From Phormidium ambiguum IAM M-71 (GTDB taxonomy: Bacteria; Cyanobacteriota; Cyanobacteriia; Cyanobacteriales; Aerosakkonemataceae), in NCBI RefSeq assembly GCF_001904725.1, contig NZ_MRCE01000010.1, positions 159,397-223,396 of the forward strand: DNA of 64,000 nt, written 5' to 3'. Both the position numbers and the translations under genes were made by a program. How positions within the stretch are numbered: position 1 is the stretch's first letter; every line of letters starts with the position of its first letter. This document shows positions 19,680-28,870 of this stretch, in pieces. Under the pieces are notes generated by a model, which saw nothing but the letters and a program-made list of their open reading frames with translations, did not search any database and had not been told where the DNA came from.

Positions 19680-20539
19680 AATTCTTCAATTTGGCTAGAT
19701 TCATCATCTGATTGATTTTGTCGGAGCAAGAAAAGACAAAATAAACCGAAAATTAAGACAGCAATTGTAGAAAACACCAGAGATCCATCTCCTTTATGCC
19801 AATATTCAAAAGCTGGTTTATTGTTAGGTGCTGAAAGAACAGCTAATAATGCTACTCGCAGTCCATTAACTACAAATGCGATCGATACAGCCACAACAGG
19901 CACTACAATTTTGGCAATTTTGTTAGTAGGGAACATTACTAAAAAAACCAAAGCTAGTCCCAACAACTGAAGCATAGTTTCTATTCCCGAACACCCGGAA
20001 TATACTTCCACCACTCCCGATGGCACAGCCACATAAACTCCTTGTCGAGAAACATCAAATCCAGCGTACCAAAGCACAGCAGTGGCAAATTTAGCCGTTA
20101 GCAAAGATATATCAATAACTAATGATAATAGCCCTGGAGATGGTGCAATAAAACAAAGAATTAGCAGTTCTTGCCAGTATTGTTTTAATCCTTGAAGTCC
20201 AGAAGCAAGCAGAGCAATTCCTAATCCTGAAATCACCGGAAAAACCCGAATAAAAGGATCGTATCCAGATATAAATATACTTTTAACGAGTACTAATGCA
20301 ACCAATATCGTACCCAAAGTACTAGCAATAGCACTACTTTCTAGATTCAAAGTTTCGCGTTTTGACCATAACATTGAGCCTACAGCTAGCCAAAAAAGTG
20401 CGCTGACTCCCCACAAGCTTGAATCTTCCGCTCTCCAGGTTAAAGTAAGATGAATTGCAATTAAGCCTGATGTTATACCCAAGAGCCAAAATTTAGAAGT
20501 TTGTAAAGATTTAAAAGAGATTAAATTTGTAGTTTTCAC
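19676..20539 (-). CDS. Cyanoexosortase (PEP-CTERM sorting transpeptidase)
   Basis: This 287-residue polytopic membrane enzyme shows the exosortase catalytic triad in order: Cys183 in YSGCSGIE, Arg228 in VNGLRVALL and His248 in WHKGDGS. Exosortases are thought to cut or transfer proteins at a C-terminal PEP motif plus helix after secretion. About eight hydrophobic helices are visible. A probable substrate is encoded immediately upstream at 20707-21513, and an associated protein and an HpsJ-like protein follow. Of the cyanobacterial subtypes, the B type fits best because of the HpsJ-like neighbour, but the subtype is an inference. Confidence 0.87.
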   Translation of the reverse strand: MKTTNLISFKSLQTSKFWLLGITSGLIAIHLTLTWRAEDSSLWGVSALFWLAVGSMLWSKRETLNLESSAIASTLGTILVALVLVKSIFISGYDPFIRVFPVISGLGIALLASGLQGLKQYWQELLILCFIAPSPGLLSLVIDISLLTAKFATAVLWYAGFDVSRQGVYVAVPSGVVEVYSGCSGIETMLQLLGLALVFLVMFPTNKIAKIVVPVVAVSIAFVVNGLRVALLAVLSAPNNKPAFEYWHKGDGSLVFSTIAVLIFGLFCLFLLRQNQSDDESSQIEEL

Positions 20540-20650
20540 TGTACCCCGATCGTACTCAGTATTTGTAACAATTTTTAATTTCTTAAATGCTGTCCTTTCA
20601 CTGTATAACTGACGGTGATTCAGGTCACATTTGGAAAATAAACAAAAACT

Positions 20651-20677
20651 CTGGAGCTTTGGATTATCAAGCTCCAG
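20651..20677 (-). terminator. Rho-independent terminator after the PEP-CTERM gene
   Basis: Read on the minus strand, CTGGAGCTT, a 9-base loop and AAGCTCCAG form a perfect 9-bp stem, followed by a T-rich run (AGTTTTTGTTT). It lies 29 bases beyond the stop of the PEP-CTERM gene and 112 before the exosortase start. The abundant substrate and the exosortase are therefore probably separate or only partly linked transcripts. Confidence 0.8.
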
Positions 20678-20706
20678 AAAGTTTTCTCAGTAAAGTGGGA
20701 TGAATC

Positions 20707-21513
20707 TTAAGACTTAACGACTACTTTTTTATCCCGTTTTGCCACTTGTCTTTTAAACAAAGCTCCAAAACCCAAAGCTAATCCTGAACCTAGCACAGTC
20801 ATAGGTTCAGGAACTCCAGCTGGCTCAAAGCTACCAGCATCAGTTTGAAACTTCAGCGGAAAGTCACTCAGAGTTACTGAATTCCTTTGCAGATCGTTAT
20901 TCCAGAATGATCCGGCAATTTCGAGAATAAAGCTATCAGATTGTCCCGATTGTAGACCTTGTTTCACATCCCCACCAGTACAATTGTTGGCTGCATACAC
21001 ACAAAGATCTATTTGTTTGAAGCCTCCCGGAAATTGCTGCTGACCATTTTGGATGATAGCACTATCAAAAATAGTTACTCCATCTGTGTTCGTCAGTTTG
21101 ACAGAGGTAGCATTTGGGCTAACACCAAAACCAAAACCAAGAATAGATGAGGTGTAACTTGTAGTTGTTGTGTTGGTAAGAGTAATAGCTAACGTTAGTA
21201 AGTTACTAGTTAGACCTTTTACTGTCATACTTGCCTCAGCAGTTAAATCCACTGGAAGTATGCTGTCACCTTTAGTACCAGCTGGGACTAACCATTTAAC
21301 TGTATCTAGGGTTCGATTAATATCTCCACCTTGACTGATATCCCCATCGACAAGATTAACGTCATAAAGCGCACCGCCTGGGTCGCCAGCTGTCTTGCCA
21401 TTAAGGTAGACTGCATAAGCATTCGCAGGCGCAGCAAATGTGGAAGAGATAAGGGCAATACTGGCAGCACCCAAAACAGCGGGAAGAAATGAATTAAAGG
21501 AAGAATTCCCCAT
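20707..21513 (-). CDS. PEP-CTERM secreted protein, likely exosortase substrate
   Basis: This 268-residue protein has a Sec signal peptide (hydrophobic core about 10-27, cut probably after PANA) and a C-terminal sorting signal. The signal is VPEPMTVLGSG at 234-244, then a hydrophobic helix and the basic tail KRQVAKRDKK. That order of PEP motif, helix and positive tail is diagnostic for exosortase substrates. The middle is Thr/Asn/Gly-rich and beta-sheet-like, with a possible disulfide pair (CVYAANNC near 168-175), and has no enzymatic motif that I recognise. It probably becomes part of the outer matrix. Its leader carries three consecutive hairpins. Confidence 0.85.
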   Translation of the reverse strand: MGNSSFNSFLPAVLGAASIALISSTFAAPANAYAVYLNGKTAGDPGGALYDVNLVDGDISQGGDINRTLDTVKWLVPAGTKGDSILPVDLTAEASMTVKGLTSNLLTLAITLTNTTTTSYTSSILGFGFGVSPNATSVKLTNTDGVTIFDSAIIQNGQQQFPGGFKQIDLCVYAANNCTGGDVKQGLQSGQSDSFILEIAGSFWNNDLQRNSVTLSDFPLKFQTDAGSFEPAGVPEPMTVLGSGLALGFGALFKRQVAKRDKKVVVKS

Positions 21514-22143
21514 ATTAACTAACCTTTTGCAGTAGTAAATTAACTATGTAGACGCAAGCCAAAAATACACGCAAAGTGTTTGATAAACACTTCCGCTTAT
21601 AAATTTATTTTGAAGTTCCAGTGAAAAGAATAACTGGAATACTTAAGCCTTGGTTTTATCGGCTTAATTGGAGATTTTTCTTGTAAAAGACGTGGTGTAC
21701 ACAAAACCACACTTAGATGTTAATTCAATATCAGTAAAGATACGATGATAATTATCTTTCTTTATCAAAAAAATACAAATTTTCGCCCTTTACTTGACAA
21801 TTTCTTGATAAACTTGAACTGTTACGTAATAAATACCACCTTTTTAGTAATCTTTTATACTATTATTGAAGGTTTGTCAGATTAAAGTTAAGTATGTAGA
21901 TATTCTTTAGATTAGATAATGTATAAAATTTACATTTTATTGGGGAGAAAGATAGTCGATTCAATTGCGTCAAGCTTAATAAAGCGGATTCAACACTAGC
22001 TATTCTCTGGTTAAGTGATATGTTGTATGATTTATTTACATGATTCATCCATATCGATCGGGATAGATTCAAGAAAAAATGAAAACGCTTAAAAATAATA
22101 ACTAGCAACTTGAGTTACTAGAAGTTATGTATTAATGTAATCT
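21514..22143. other. Divergent intergenic region, no gene seen
   Basis: This holds promoters for the leftward PEP-CTERM gene and the rightward YdcF-type gene. Apart from the three hairpins annotated separately, it contains AT-rich sequence without coding character. A minus-strand reading frame at 21863-22108 lacks any family resemblance or ribosome site. Confidence 0.5.
21574..21667 (-). promoter_or_regulatory. Three tandem hairpins in the PEP-CTERM leader
   Basis: Three perfect inverted repeats follow one another upstream of the start at 21513. They are AAGTGTTT/AAACACTT (21574-21592, 3-base loop), TTCCAGT/ACTGGAA (21616-21639, 10-base loop) and TTAAGCC/GGCTTAA (21643-21667, 11-base loop). 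If transcribed they would give a structured 5' leader that could set mRNA stability or translation. None has a T-run typical of a terminator. No known riboswitch was recognised. Confidence 0.5.
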
Positions 22144-22971
22144 GTGTTTGGATTTGGCTTCAGTTTAAATGTTCTAGAAGTTTCTTATTTAGGGTTTCCT
22201 TTAGTTCAAAATAAATCTTTTCCTGTTCTAAGTGAATCTACTATGGAATTACTAATTGTTTTAGTATTGATTGGAATTATCGGAATGATCGTACCTAGAC
22301 GCTGGCGGCGAAGATTTCTGCTTCCTTTCACTTTTATGTTGTTAGTTTGTATAGGATTTACATCACCTTGGGGAATAGAACTAGCTACTCAAGGATTAAT
22401 GATAAACTTGCCAGAAGATACTGGCGAACCTGTGGAAGCGATCGTTGTTTTAGGGCGCGGGTATGACTTTCGGCAACGGCGCATAGAAAGAGTCGAAAAG
22501 CTGTGGGAACAACAACGATCGCCAAAAGTTTTTGCTAGCGGTATGCTCGATGCGGAGTTTATGTTAGAGCAGTTTGAGACTAATGGAATTCCAAAAACTG
22601 CTTTAGGTGGAGAGCGCTGTTCTCAGTCTACTGAAGAAAATGCTCTGTTTACCTCAGCGGTGTTGTACCCGAAACAAATACAGAAAATTCTTTTGATTAC
22701 TGATACCCCGCACATGATGCGATCGATGTTAATGTTTCGCTCTGTAGGATTTGATGTGATTCCTTATCCCATATCTCTGCCAGATCACTGGCCTACTCGT
22801 ATCAAATCTTGGATTTTGTTGCGAGAATATTTTGGTTTAGTGACATACGCACTTACCGATCGCTTTTACCAAAGAAGTGTAGAAGAATTGCGAAATCCTC
22901 CAGCTGATGTGGTTAGTAAGCTAGTGGACTGGAATTGTAAGTTACCAAAAATACCGAAACATCCGCAATAA
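22144..22971 (+). CDS. YdcF/DUF218 family membrane protein
   Basis: This 275-residue protein has two N-terminal helices (about 35-50 and 58-75) and a DUF218 domain from about 96. Landmarks are EAIVVLGRGYDFRQRRIERV, SGMLDAEFML, the acidic ENALF patch and LLITDTPHMMRSMLMF. ElyC/SanA/YdcF proteins are linked to envelope integrity and lipid-carrier metabolism, though the chemistry is unsettled. The long form starts at GTG 22144; Met34 (ATG 22243) is an equally good start and places the first helix directly at the N-terminus. It stands alone between the exosortase module and the GMC oxidoreductase. Confidence 0.8.
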   Translation: MFGFGFSLNVLEVSYLGFPLVQNKSFPVLSESTMELLIVLVLIGIIGMIVPRRWRRRFLLPFTFMLLVCIGFTSPWGIELATQGLMINLPEDTGEPVEAIVVLGRGYDFRQRRIERVEKLWEQQRSPKVFASGMLDAEFMLEQFETNGIPKTALGGERCSQSTEENALFTSAVLYPKQIQKILLITDTPHMMRSMLMFRSVGFDVIPYPISLPDHWPTRIKSWILLREYFGLVTYALTDRFYQRSVEELRNPPADVVSKLVDWNCKLPKIPKHPQ

Positions 22972-23312
22972 GTTTGCCCTCAATAGTAAAGTAATGGCTA
23001 TGATTTGTTAGAGATTCAAACAATCGCCTTAAGACTTACTTTACAAAGAGCCTTTAAGGTTTGAAGATTCATTAAAGATTTCGCCAAAGCCTGCCAGTAA
23101 CTTTTCAACTTATAGTAGAACTATATAGTGGAAATGCGTAAAAATCTGTAGAAAACTTTGGCATCAATAACTAAATTTTAGTCATTCGACAGCTTAGTGA
23201 TTTTTGTCAACCTCAATTTATACAGATAATCCAAAAGAAAAAATAATGCAGAAACGCTTCCCTGAAAATAAACATTTAGTGGTGAAGATTGTTTCTAAAT
23301 AGAGAATGACTT
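22972..23312 (+). other. Intergenic region before the GMC oxidoreductase
   Basis: These 341 AT-rich bases have no open frame of credible length, no strong terminator and no repeat family. They presumably hold the promoter for the oxidoreductase gene. Confidence 0.4.
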
Positions 23313-24950
23313 ATGAAAATTGATGCTCGATCGCTCCCGCCAGATGAAGTTCTAGAAACTCAAGTTTGTATCGTTGGTGCTGGCCCAGCCGGAATAGCTT
23401 TAGCTCTGGAATTTGCCAATCAAAATTTTTCAGTTTGTTTGGTAGAAAGTGGTGGATTTGACTACGATGAAGAAACCCAATCCTTATTAGAAGGTGTAGT
23501 TGTCGGCGATCCCTATCCACCCTTGCATGAAGGTCGTCGTCGTCAGTTTGGCGGAGCTTCGCATTGGTGGGGCGCACCAAACAGTCATAAAGATGCGGGT
23601 TTTCGCTGCATACCCCTCGATCCCATCGATTTTGAACAACGAGATTGGGTTCCTTATAGTGGTTGGGCGATTGGTAGATCCGATCTCGACCCTTACTACG
23701 AACGGGCACATAAGCTTTGCAAAATCGGTCCTTTCACCTACGAACCAAAAGATTGGGAAGATAAACGAGCAGTTCGATTGCCTTTTAAAAGCGATCGCAT
23801 GACCACTCGAATCAGTCAATTCGGTTCCAAAACTCCCTTCACCGAAGAATATCGAGAAATAATTAAGCAATCAAAAAATATCACAACCTTGCTTTATGCC
23901 AATGTTGTCGAAATAGAAACTGATGAAAGTACTCAAGCGGTAAGTCGTCTTCGCATTGCTTGTTTATCAAATAAGCAAATTTGGCTAAAAGCAAAAATCG
24001 TCATTTTAGCGACGGGGGGATTGGAAAACACCCGATTATTATTAGCATCAAATCGGCAACAACCAGCAGGACTCGGCAACCAAAACGATACAGTAGGGCG
24101 ATATTTTATGGATCGGCCCATTCTGAGTGCGAAGTTGATTCCTTTCGATCGCAAAATCTTCGACATGACTGCCTTGTACGACATTTACAACGTTAAAGGC
24201 GTGCCGATTATGGGTTGGGTGAAATTGACTCCAGAAGTTCTCCGTCAAGAACGTTTATTGAATAACGGCGCACAACTATTTCCTCGACCATTGGCGCATC
24301 AGCGGGAAGCAACTCTGGCTTTGCGATCGCTCATAAAATCAATTCGTGATGGAAAACCCACCCAAGATTTGTTAGCGGATCTAAGTGTAGCACTGCGCGG
24401 AGCCGATTATATTGCCACAGCAGGCTTTTGGTCAGCGATTCGCAAACTGCCATCCCTACAACGAGGTGATTGGTCTTATTTGCCTTATGAAAAACGACGG
24501 TTTTCGGAGTTTGAGATATTTTACCAAATGGAACAGGCTCCCGATCCGAACAATCGCGTGTTGCTGAGTTCGGAACGCGATCGTCTCGGTCAACCCAAAA
24601 CCGAAGTACACTGGCGCTTAAATCGGATTGATATTGATAATGCCAGACGAGTTCAAGAAATTTGGGCAGAAGAATTTGCCAAAGCTGGATATGGAAAGTT
24701 TGAGTTTTCTAGAGAAGGAGAACCGCTGAAATTTGAAAAATTGGGAATGTATCATCACATGGGGACGACTCGGATGCACGTCAATCCCAAGCAAGGTGTC
24801 GTAGATGCCAACTGCCAAGTTCATGGTATCCCAAATCTATTCATTGCCAGTTGCTCAGTCTTTCCCACCGCAGGTTACTCTAACCCAACTTTGACAATTC
24901 TGGCATTGTCCATCCGAGTGGCAGATTACGTGAAAAGATTGATGATTTGA
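23313..24950 (+). CDS. GMC-type FAD-dependent oxidoreductase
   Basis: This 545-residue flavoprotein of the glucose-methanol-choline family has an N-terminal FAD site VGAGPAGIAL (21-30) followed by LVESG at the end of the second strand. The GGASHWWGAP segment near 82-91 is the flavin-loop signature. The C-terminus holds HHMGTTRM near 480-487 and FPTAGYSNPT near 518-527, where GMC enzymes place their catalytic His and His/Asn pair; here the second position is Asn. It would oxidise an alcohol, probably a sugar hydroxyl. Inside a polysaccharide locus it might modify a precursor or polymer residue. It has no signal peptide, so it is probably cytoplasmic. Confidence 0.87.
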   Translation: MKIDARSLPPDEVLETQVCIVGAGPAGIALALEFANQNFSVCLVESGGFDYDEETQSLLEGVVVGDPYPPLHEGRRRQFGGASHWWGAPNSHKDAGFRCIPLDPIDFEQRDWVPYSGWAIGRSDLDPYYERAHKLCKIGPFTYEPKDWEDKRAVRLPFKSDRMTTRISQFGSKTPFTEEYREIIKQSKNITTLLYANVVEIETDESTQAVSRLRIACLSNKQIWLKAKIVILATGGLENTRLLLASNRQQPAGLGNQNDTVGRYFMDRPILSAKLIPFDRKIFDMTALYDIYNVKGVPIMGWVKLTPEVLRQERLLNNGAQLFPRPLAHQREATLALRSLIKSIRDGKPTQDLLADLSVALRGADYIATAGFWSAIRKLPSLQRGDWSYLPYEKRRFSEFEIFYQMEQAPDPNNRVLLSSERDRLGQPKTEVHWRLNRIDIDNARRVQEIWAEEFAKAGYGKFEFSREGEPLKFEKLGMYHHMGTTRMHVNPKQGVVDANCQVHGIPNLFIASCSVFPTAGYSNPTLTILALSIRVADYVKRLMI

Positions 24951-25372
24951 TACATAAATCGATCGCTAGTTGAAGATGAATTCCCTAATTAACCGACAAA
25001 TCTTCTGAAACTATTACCATCGCTGGTTGGTATAAAGCGATCGATTTTCTGCGATCGATCCTGTTATCAAGCATCAACACTTGAATAACTAAAAGAACGA
25101 TCGCAAAGCTTTTCCCATTTTGGTTGATTCTCCAGAGTTACAAAACTGTATCCAACTGTACGTATCCTATATCTTTAACTTAAAATGAAAAAACAGCCTT
25201 AATTATGAAGAAACTATCAAGATTACAGCCAAAATAAGCAGTATAATCGACAGTAGCTCACCCAATGTAATATTATTTGCATTGGAGTAATAAATATTAA
25301 CACTTACTGAAAAATTTGTGCTTTATTCCGGCGGAAAGCTCCAAATAAGTTAGTTAAAAAGCAAATTACTGG
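24951..25372 (+). other. Intergenic region rich in HIP1 cores
   Basis: These 422 bases contain several CGATCG cores, including a close direct repeat of GCGATCGAT near 25038-25060. No gene, terminator with a T-run or RNA gene was found. It separates the oxidoreductase from the next glycosyltransferase gene. Confidence 0.4.
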
Positions 25373-26257
25373 ATGGTAAAAATGGGACAATTTAGCCATT
25401 ATATTCTCACTAAGTTTAATGTCAGAAATTTTCCAGATCTCAGACCCGGTTGCGACCCAGCTTGGCTAGAAAGAAGATTTAAACTATTTGACCAATATTG
25501 CTTTCCATCAGTTTCCAGTCAATCCAACCAAAACTTTCAATGGCTGGTTTTTTTTGACGTAGACACACCAGAGCCATTCAAGCAAAAGATTACCGAATAC
25601 TCAAACAAGTGGAAGAACTTCGTTCCCGTATACCTAGATTGCCCATTTCCTTACGGTCAGTTTACTGATGAAGTCAGAGCAGTTGTTCGCAACTACATTC
25701 CAGCCGACTGTGAATATCTAATTACAACTTGGTTAGATAATGATGATGCGATCCACAAAGATTATGTCCAAATGATTCAGGACAATTTCAATCAGCAAGA
25801 ATGCGAGACAGTAAACTTCTTCTTTGGCTACCAACTAGCAGAAGGAAAGCTTTACTTTGATTTTGAATTGGCGAGTCACTTCATTAGTTTGATTGAAAAA
25901 TATAATCCCGATACATTTAATACTTGCCATTGCAGACCACACAAAGAGTTATATGAAGTGTGCCAATCGGCTAAAAAAGTCTTCTGTAAACCAGCTTGGA
26001 TCGAAGTGGTTCACGGTTCAAACTACATGAATGTTTATCGACGAGGGTTTCGAGTTCCTGCCGGAAATATTTTGCAGAATTTTTCCATCGAAGCCGAACA
26101 ACCAAAAGATGGGGAAAAAACAGTTCCTTTTATGTTAGAACAAGCCAAGATTTCCATTTTCTTCCCTTATTACTTCCTCAGAAAAGTGTTTATGAGGATC
26201 AAAAATAAGCAACTTGATGAATTAGCAATGAGTCGCTTCGCAGTGAAAAGTTATTAG
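25373..26257 (+). CDS. Putative rhamnosyltransferase-type glycosyltransferase
   Basis: This 294-residue GT-A-like protein resembles the putative rhamnosyl transferase family (PF11316 type). The N-terminus FSHYILTKFNVR, the segment QWLVFFDVDTP near 55-65 and the metal-binding-like TTWLDNDDAIH near 119-129 are its landmarks. The start may be ATG 25373 or the second ATG at 25382, giving MGQFSHYI. It precedes a sugar-nucleotide epimerase by 67 bases and may be in one transcript with it. Rhamnose specificity is a family label and is not proven by the sequence. Confidence 0.75.
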   Translation: MVKMGQFSHYILTKFNVRNFPDLRPGCDPAWLERRFKLFDQYCFPSVSSQSNQNFQWLVFFDVDTPEPFKQKITEYSNKWKNFVPVYLDCPFPYGQFTDEVRAVVRNYIPADCEYLITTWLDNDDAIHKDYVQMIQDNFNQQECETVNFFFGYQLAEGKLYFDFELASHFISLIEKYNPDTFNTCHCRPHKELYEVCQSAKKVFCKPAWIEVVHGSNYMNVYRRGFRVPAGNILQNFSIEAEQPKDGEKTVPFMLEQAKISIFFPYYFLRKVFMRIKNKQLDELAMSRFAVKSY

Positions 26258-26324
26258 TCATAAAAACTAGTAACTGGGGAATATTTTCACAAATGACCAA
26301 TTACAAATAACCAAAGACAAAAAT

Positions 26325-27449
26325 ATGAAAATTCTGATTACTGGCGGAGCAGGTTTTATTGGCAAGTGGCTAATTGAAAAAATGCCAGCTGATGCGGAAG
26401 TTGTGATTATTGACAATCTGGATGAGCAAGTTCATCGCAGGTCTAGTGATTTTGCTCCAGAGTTAACCGCCCGTGCTAAATGTATTAAAGCTGATGTTCA
26501 AGATATCGCTGAATACAAAGATGCGATCGAAGGAACAGATGTAGTCATTCACCTGGCGGCTCAAACTGGCACAGGTCAATCAATGTACGAAATCAGCAGG
26601 TATGTGCAGCACAACGCAAATGGCACAGCGAAGCTGTTAGAACTAATTTCCAGCCTGAATCATAAACCACGCCGAATTGTTTTGTCTTCCAGTCGCGCCG
26701 TTTATGGAGATGGTGCTTACAGTGATGGTAAATCGATTCTTTATTCTCAAGGGCGACGAGTAGAAGATTTACAAAATGGGATTTGGGAAGTTTGTGGCGC
26801 TGATGGTCAGCCGCTCAAATCTCTACCGATGCACGAAAGTCACCTGACTAAGCCGACTTCCGTATATGGTTTCACAAAGCTTTGGCAAGAACAGTTACTC
26901 CAAGTCTATTGTGAGAGTCAGGGAATTGATTTAGTAACTTTAAGATTTCAAAATGTTTATGGGCCTAAGCAGGAATTAGGTAATCCTTACACGGGCATTA
27001 TCGGTATTTTCACGAATGCGATCGTGCAAGGAAACCGTCTGGAACTTTTTGAAGATGGGATGGTAACGCGAGATTTCGTGTTTGTCGGCGATGTGGCTGA
27101 AGCAGTGATTGAATGCGCTACCTACGAGAAACCACTGAATGCGATTTTGAATGTGGGTACTGGTCAAGCGGTAACTTTGGTAGAAGTAGTAGAAACGATC
27201 GCGGAAGTAATTGGCAAAAAAGCAGAATATACTATTTCTGGTCGATTCAGAGTCGGAGATGTACGCCATGCGATCGCTGACATGACACAGTACAAAACCT
27301 TATTGGGAGAATGGAACCCCACATCATTGAAAGAGGGAATTTCTCAATATCTCAAATGGTATTTGGGTCAGGAACCATTGGAACACTCCACTCTAGAAGC
27401 ATCCTTGCGGGAAATGGAACAAAAAGGCTTGCTGCTAGCGAAGAAATAA
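26325..27449 (+). CDS. NAD-dependent sugar-nucleotide epimerase/dehydratase
   Basis: This 374-residue extended short-chain dehydrogenase has GGAGFIG (7-13) as the NAD loop. LSSSRAVYGDG (near 125-135) supplies the catalytic Ser and the Y-x3-K pair is Tyr181/Lys185 in YGFTK. The NLDEQVHRR stretch near 33-41 recalls the group containing dTDP-L-rhamnose 4-epimerases, so a 6-deoxyhexose substrate is possible, but UDP-glucose-type epimerisation cannot be excluded. It sits between two glycosyltransferase genes on the same strand and probably makes a donor for one of them. Confidence 0.82.
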   Translation: MKILITGGAGFIGKWLIEKMPADAEVVIIDNLDEQVHRRSSDFAPELTARAKCIKADVQDIAEYKDAIEGTDVVIHLAAQTGTGQSMYEISRYVQHNANGTAKLLELISSLNHKPRRIVLSSSRAVYGDGAYSDGKSILYSQGRRVEDLQNGIWEVCGADGQPLKSLPMHESHLTKPTSVYGFTKLWQEQLLQVYCESQGIDLVTLRFQNVYGPKQELGNPYTGIIGIFTNAIVQGNRLELFEDGMVTRDFVFVGDVAEAVIECATYEKPLNAILNVGTGQAVTLVEVVETIAEVIGKKAEYTISGRFRVGDVRHAIADMTQYKTLLGEWNPTSLKEGISQYLKWYLGQEPLEHSTLEASLREMEQKGLLLAKK

Positions 27450-27468
27450 CCAATCAATCATGAGCAAA

Positions 27469-27530
27469 TTTTGGATTTTGGATTTTCTATTACTCTAAAA
27501 ATCCAAAATCTAAAATCTAAAATCTAAAAT
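27469..27530. repeat. Heptamer-type tandem and inverted repeat
   Basis: A plus-strand run of ATTTTGGATTTTGGATTTT is followed after a short gap by AAAATCCAAAATC and then three or four copies of the heptamer TAAAATC. The two halves are complementary, giving a hairpin of low-complexity heptamers of the kind scattered in cyanobacterial spacers. It ends 10 bases before the next gene. Confidence 0.75.
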
Positions 27531-27540
27531 CGGTTAACTA

Positions 27541-28800
27541 ATGGACATCATACACTTAAGTACATCGGACATTGATAACGGAGGAGCGCGGGCTGCTTAT
27601 AGGTTACATGATGGATTGCGATCGCTAGGTTGCAACTCCAAAATGTTGGTACGCGCCAAATTCAGTAACGATCCGACCGTGCTGACTGAGCGATCGCCAC
27701 TAACGAAGCTAAGTCCTCCAATATCAGGAATGCCGTTGCGATTTTACCCCAAGCGTAACGGTTCCATGTTCTCTACCCAGTGGTTTCCTGATGTCCTGAC
27801 TAAGAGAGTTAATCAGTTCAATCCAGACATTATTAATTTACATTGGGTTTGCAACGGCTATCTGCAAATAGAAACTTTGGCTAAATTTAGTCAACCCCTA
27901 GTTTGGACTCTGCATGATATGTGGCCGTTCACTGGTGGATGTGACTATATCAAGGATTGTGAAAGATACAAAGAATCTTGTGGTCAATGTCCGCAGTTAG
28001 AGAGTTCCCGATCGTCAGACCTCTCCCGTTGGGTATGGCAGAGGAAAGCAAAAGCTTGGCAAAATGCTAACTTAACTATTGTTGCCACAACCAAATGGAT
28101 GGCTGATTGTGCTCGTTCTAGCTCATTATTCAAAAACCGCAGAATCGAAGTCATCCCTTTAGGTTTGGATACAGAGAAATACAAACCAGTTAATCGACAA
28201 GTTGCTCGTGATTTACTCAATCTTCCCCAAGATAAAAAAATAGTTCTCTTTGGAGCAATTACTTCCACTTCCTATCCCAGAAAAGGATTTCAACTTTTGG
28301 TTCCGGCGTTGCAAAGATTGAGTGCATCTGGTTGGGCCGATCATATAGAACTTGTTGTTTTTGGTTCATCGCCACCAGAAAAACCGATCGATTTAGGCTT
28401 TAACGCTCATTACTTAGGGCGCGTTCATGATGACATTTCCTTGGCCTTGATTTATTCAGCAGCAGATGTAATGGTAGTTCCATCAGTACAAGAAGCCTTT
28501 GGGCAAACTGCTTCGGAAGCACTTTCTTGCGGAACTCCCGTAGTTGCTTTTAATGCCACTGGATTGAAAGACATTGTAGATCATCAACAAAATGGTTATC
28601 TAGCAACTCCATTTGAAGTAGAAGATTTAGCAAAAGGGATTGCTTGGGTAATTGAAGATGAAGAACGTCAGCAAAAACTGCAATTTCAAGCAAGGCAAAA
28701 AAGCTTGCAAGAATTTGCTAAAAATGTCCAAGCCCAGCGTTACCTCTCGCTGTACGAGGAAATTTTGGGTACATCAGTAAGCAGAGACTCGGCAATGTGA
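27541..28800 (+). CDS. GT4 family glycosyltransferase with a Cys cluster
   Basis: This 419-residue GT-B transferase opens with MDIIHLSTSDIDNGGARAAY, the glycine loop of the WcaL/WcaC-like group. In the acceptor half, near residues 139-155, four cysteines are arranged C-x5-C-x6-C-x2-C after TLHDMWPFTGG. That cluster is a recurrent feature of this subgroup and may bind a metal. The donor half has VPSVQEAFGQTASEALSCG, which carries the E-x7-E motif. It lies directly after a heptamer repeat spacer and 70 bases before the ABC exporter. Confidence 0.88.
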   Translation: MDIIHLSTSDIDNGGARAAYRLHDGLRSLGCNSKMLVRAKFSNDPTVLTERSPLTKLSPPISGMPLRFYPKRNGSMFSTQWFPDVLTKRVNQFNPDIINLHWVCNGYLQIETLAKFSQPLVWTLHDMWPFTGGCDYIKDCERYKESCGQCPQLESSRSSDLSRWVWQRKAKAWQNANLTIVATTKWMADCARSSSLFKNRRIEVIPLGLDTEKYKPVNRQVARDLLNLPQDKKIVLFGAITSTSYPRKGFQLLVPALQRLSASGWADHIELVVFGSSPPEKPIDLGFNAHYLGRVHDDISLALIYSAADVMVVPSVQEAFGQTASEALSCGTPVVAFNATGLKDIVDHQQNGYLATPFEVEDLAKGIAWVIEDEERQQKLQFQARQKSLQEFAKNVQAQRYLSLYEEILGTSVSRDSAM

Positions 28801-28870
28801 GAAAATATAAAGTCTTGGGGCTATAGGAATTTAAGTAAGCTAGTTCACATCATCATGTAGGCAAAAATTT

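Noticed and set aside
21863..22108. Minus-strand frame of 81 codons in the divergent spacer
   Set aside because: No ribosome site, no motif and an Ile/Asn/Leu-rich composition expected from AT-rich DNA.
25038..25060. Close GCGATCGAT direct repeat as a possible operator
   Set aside because: It is explained by HIP1 abundance in this genome, with no other sign of a binding site.
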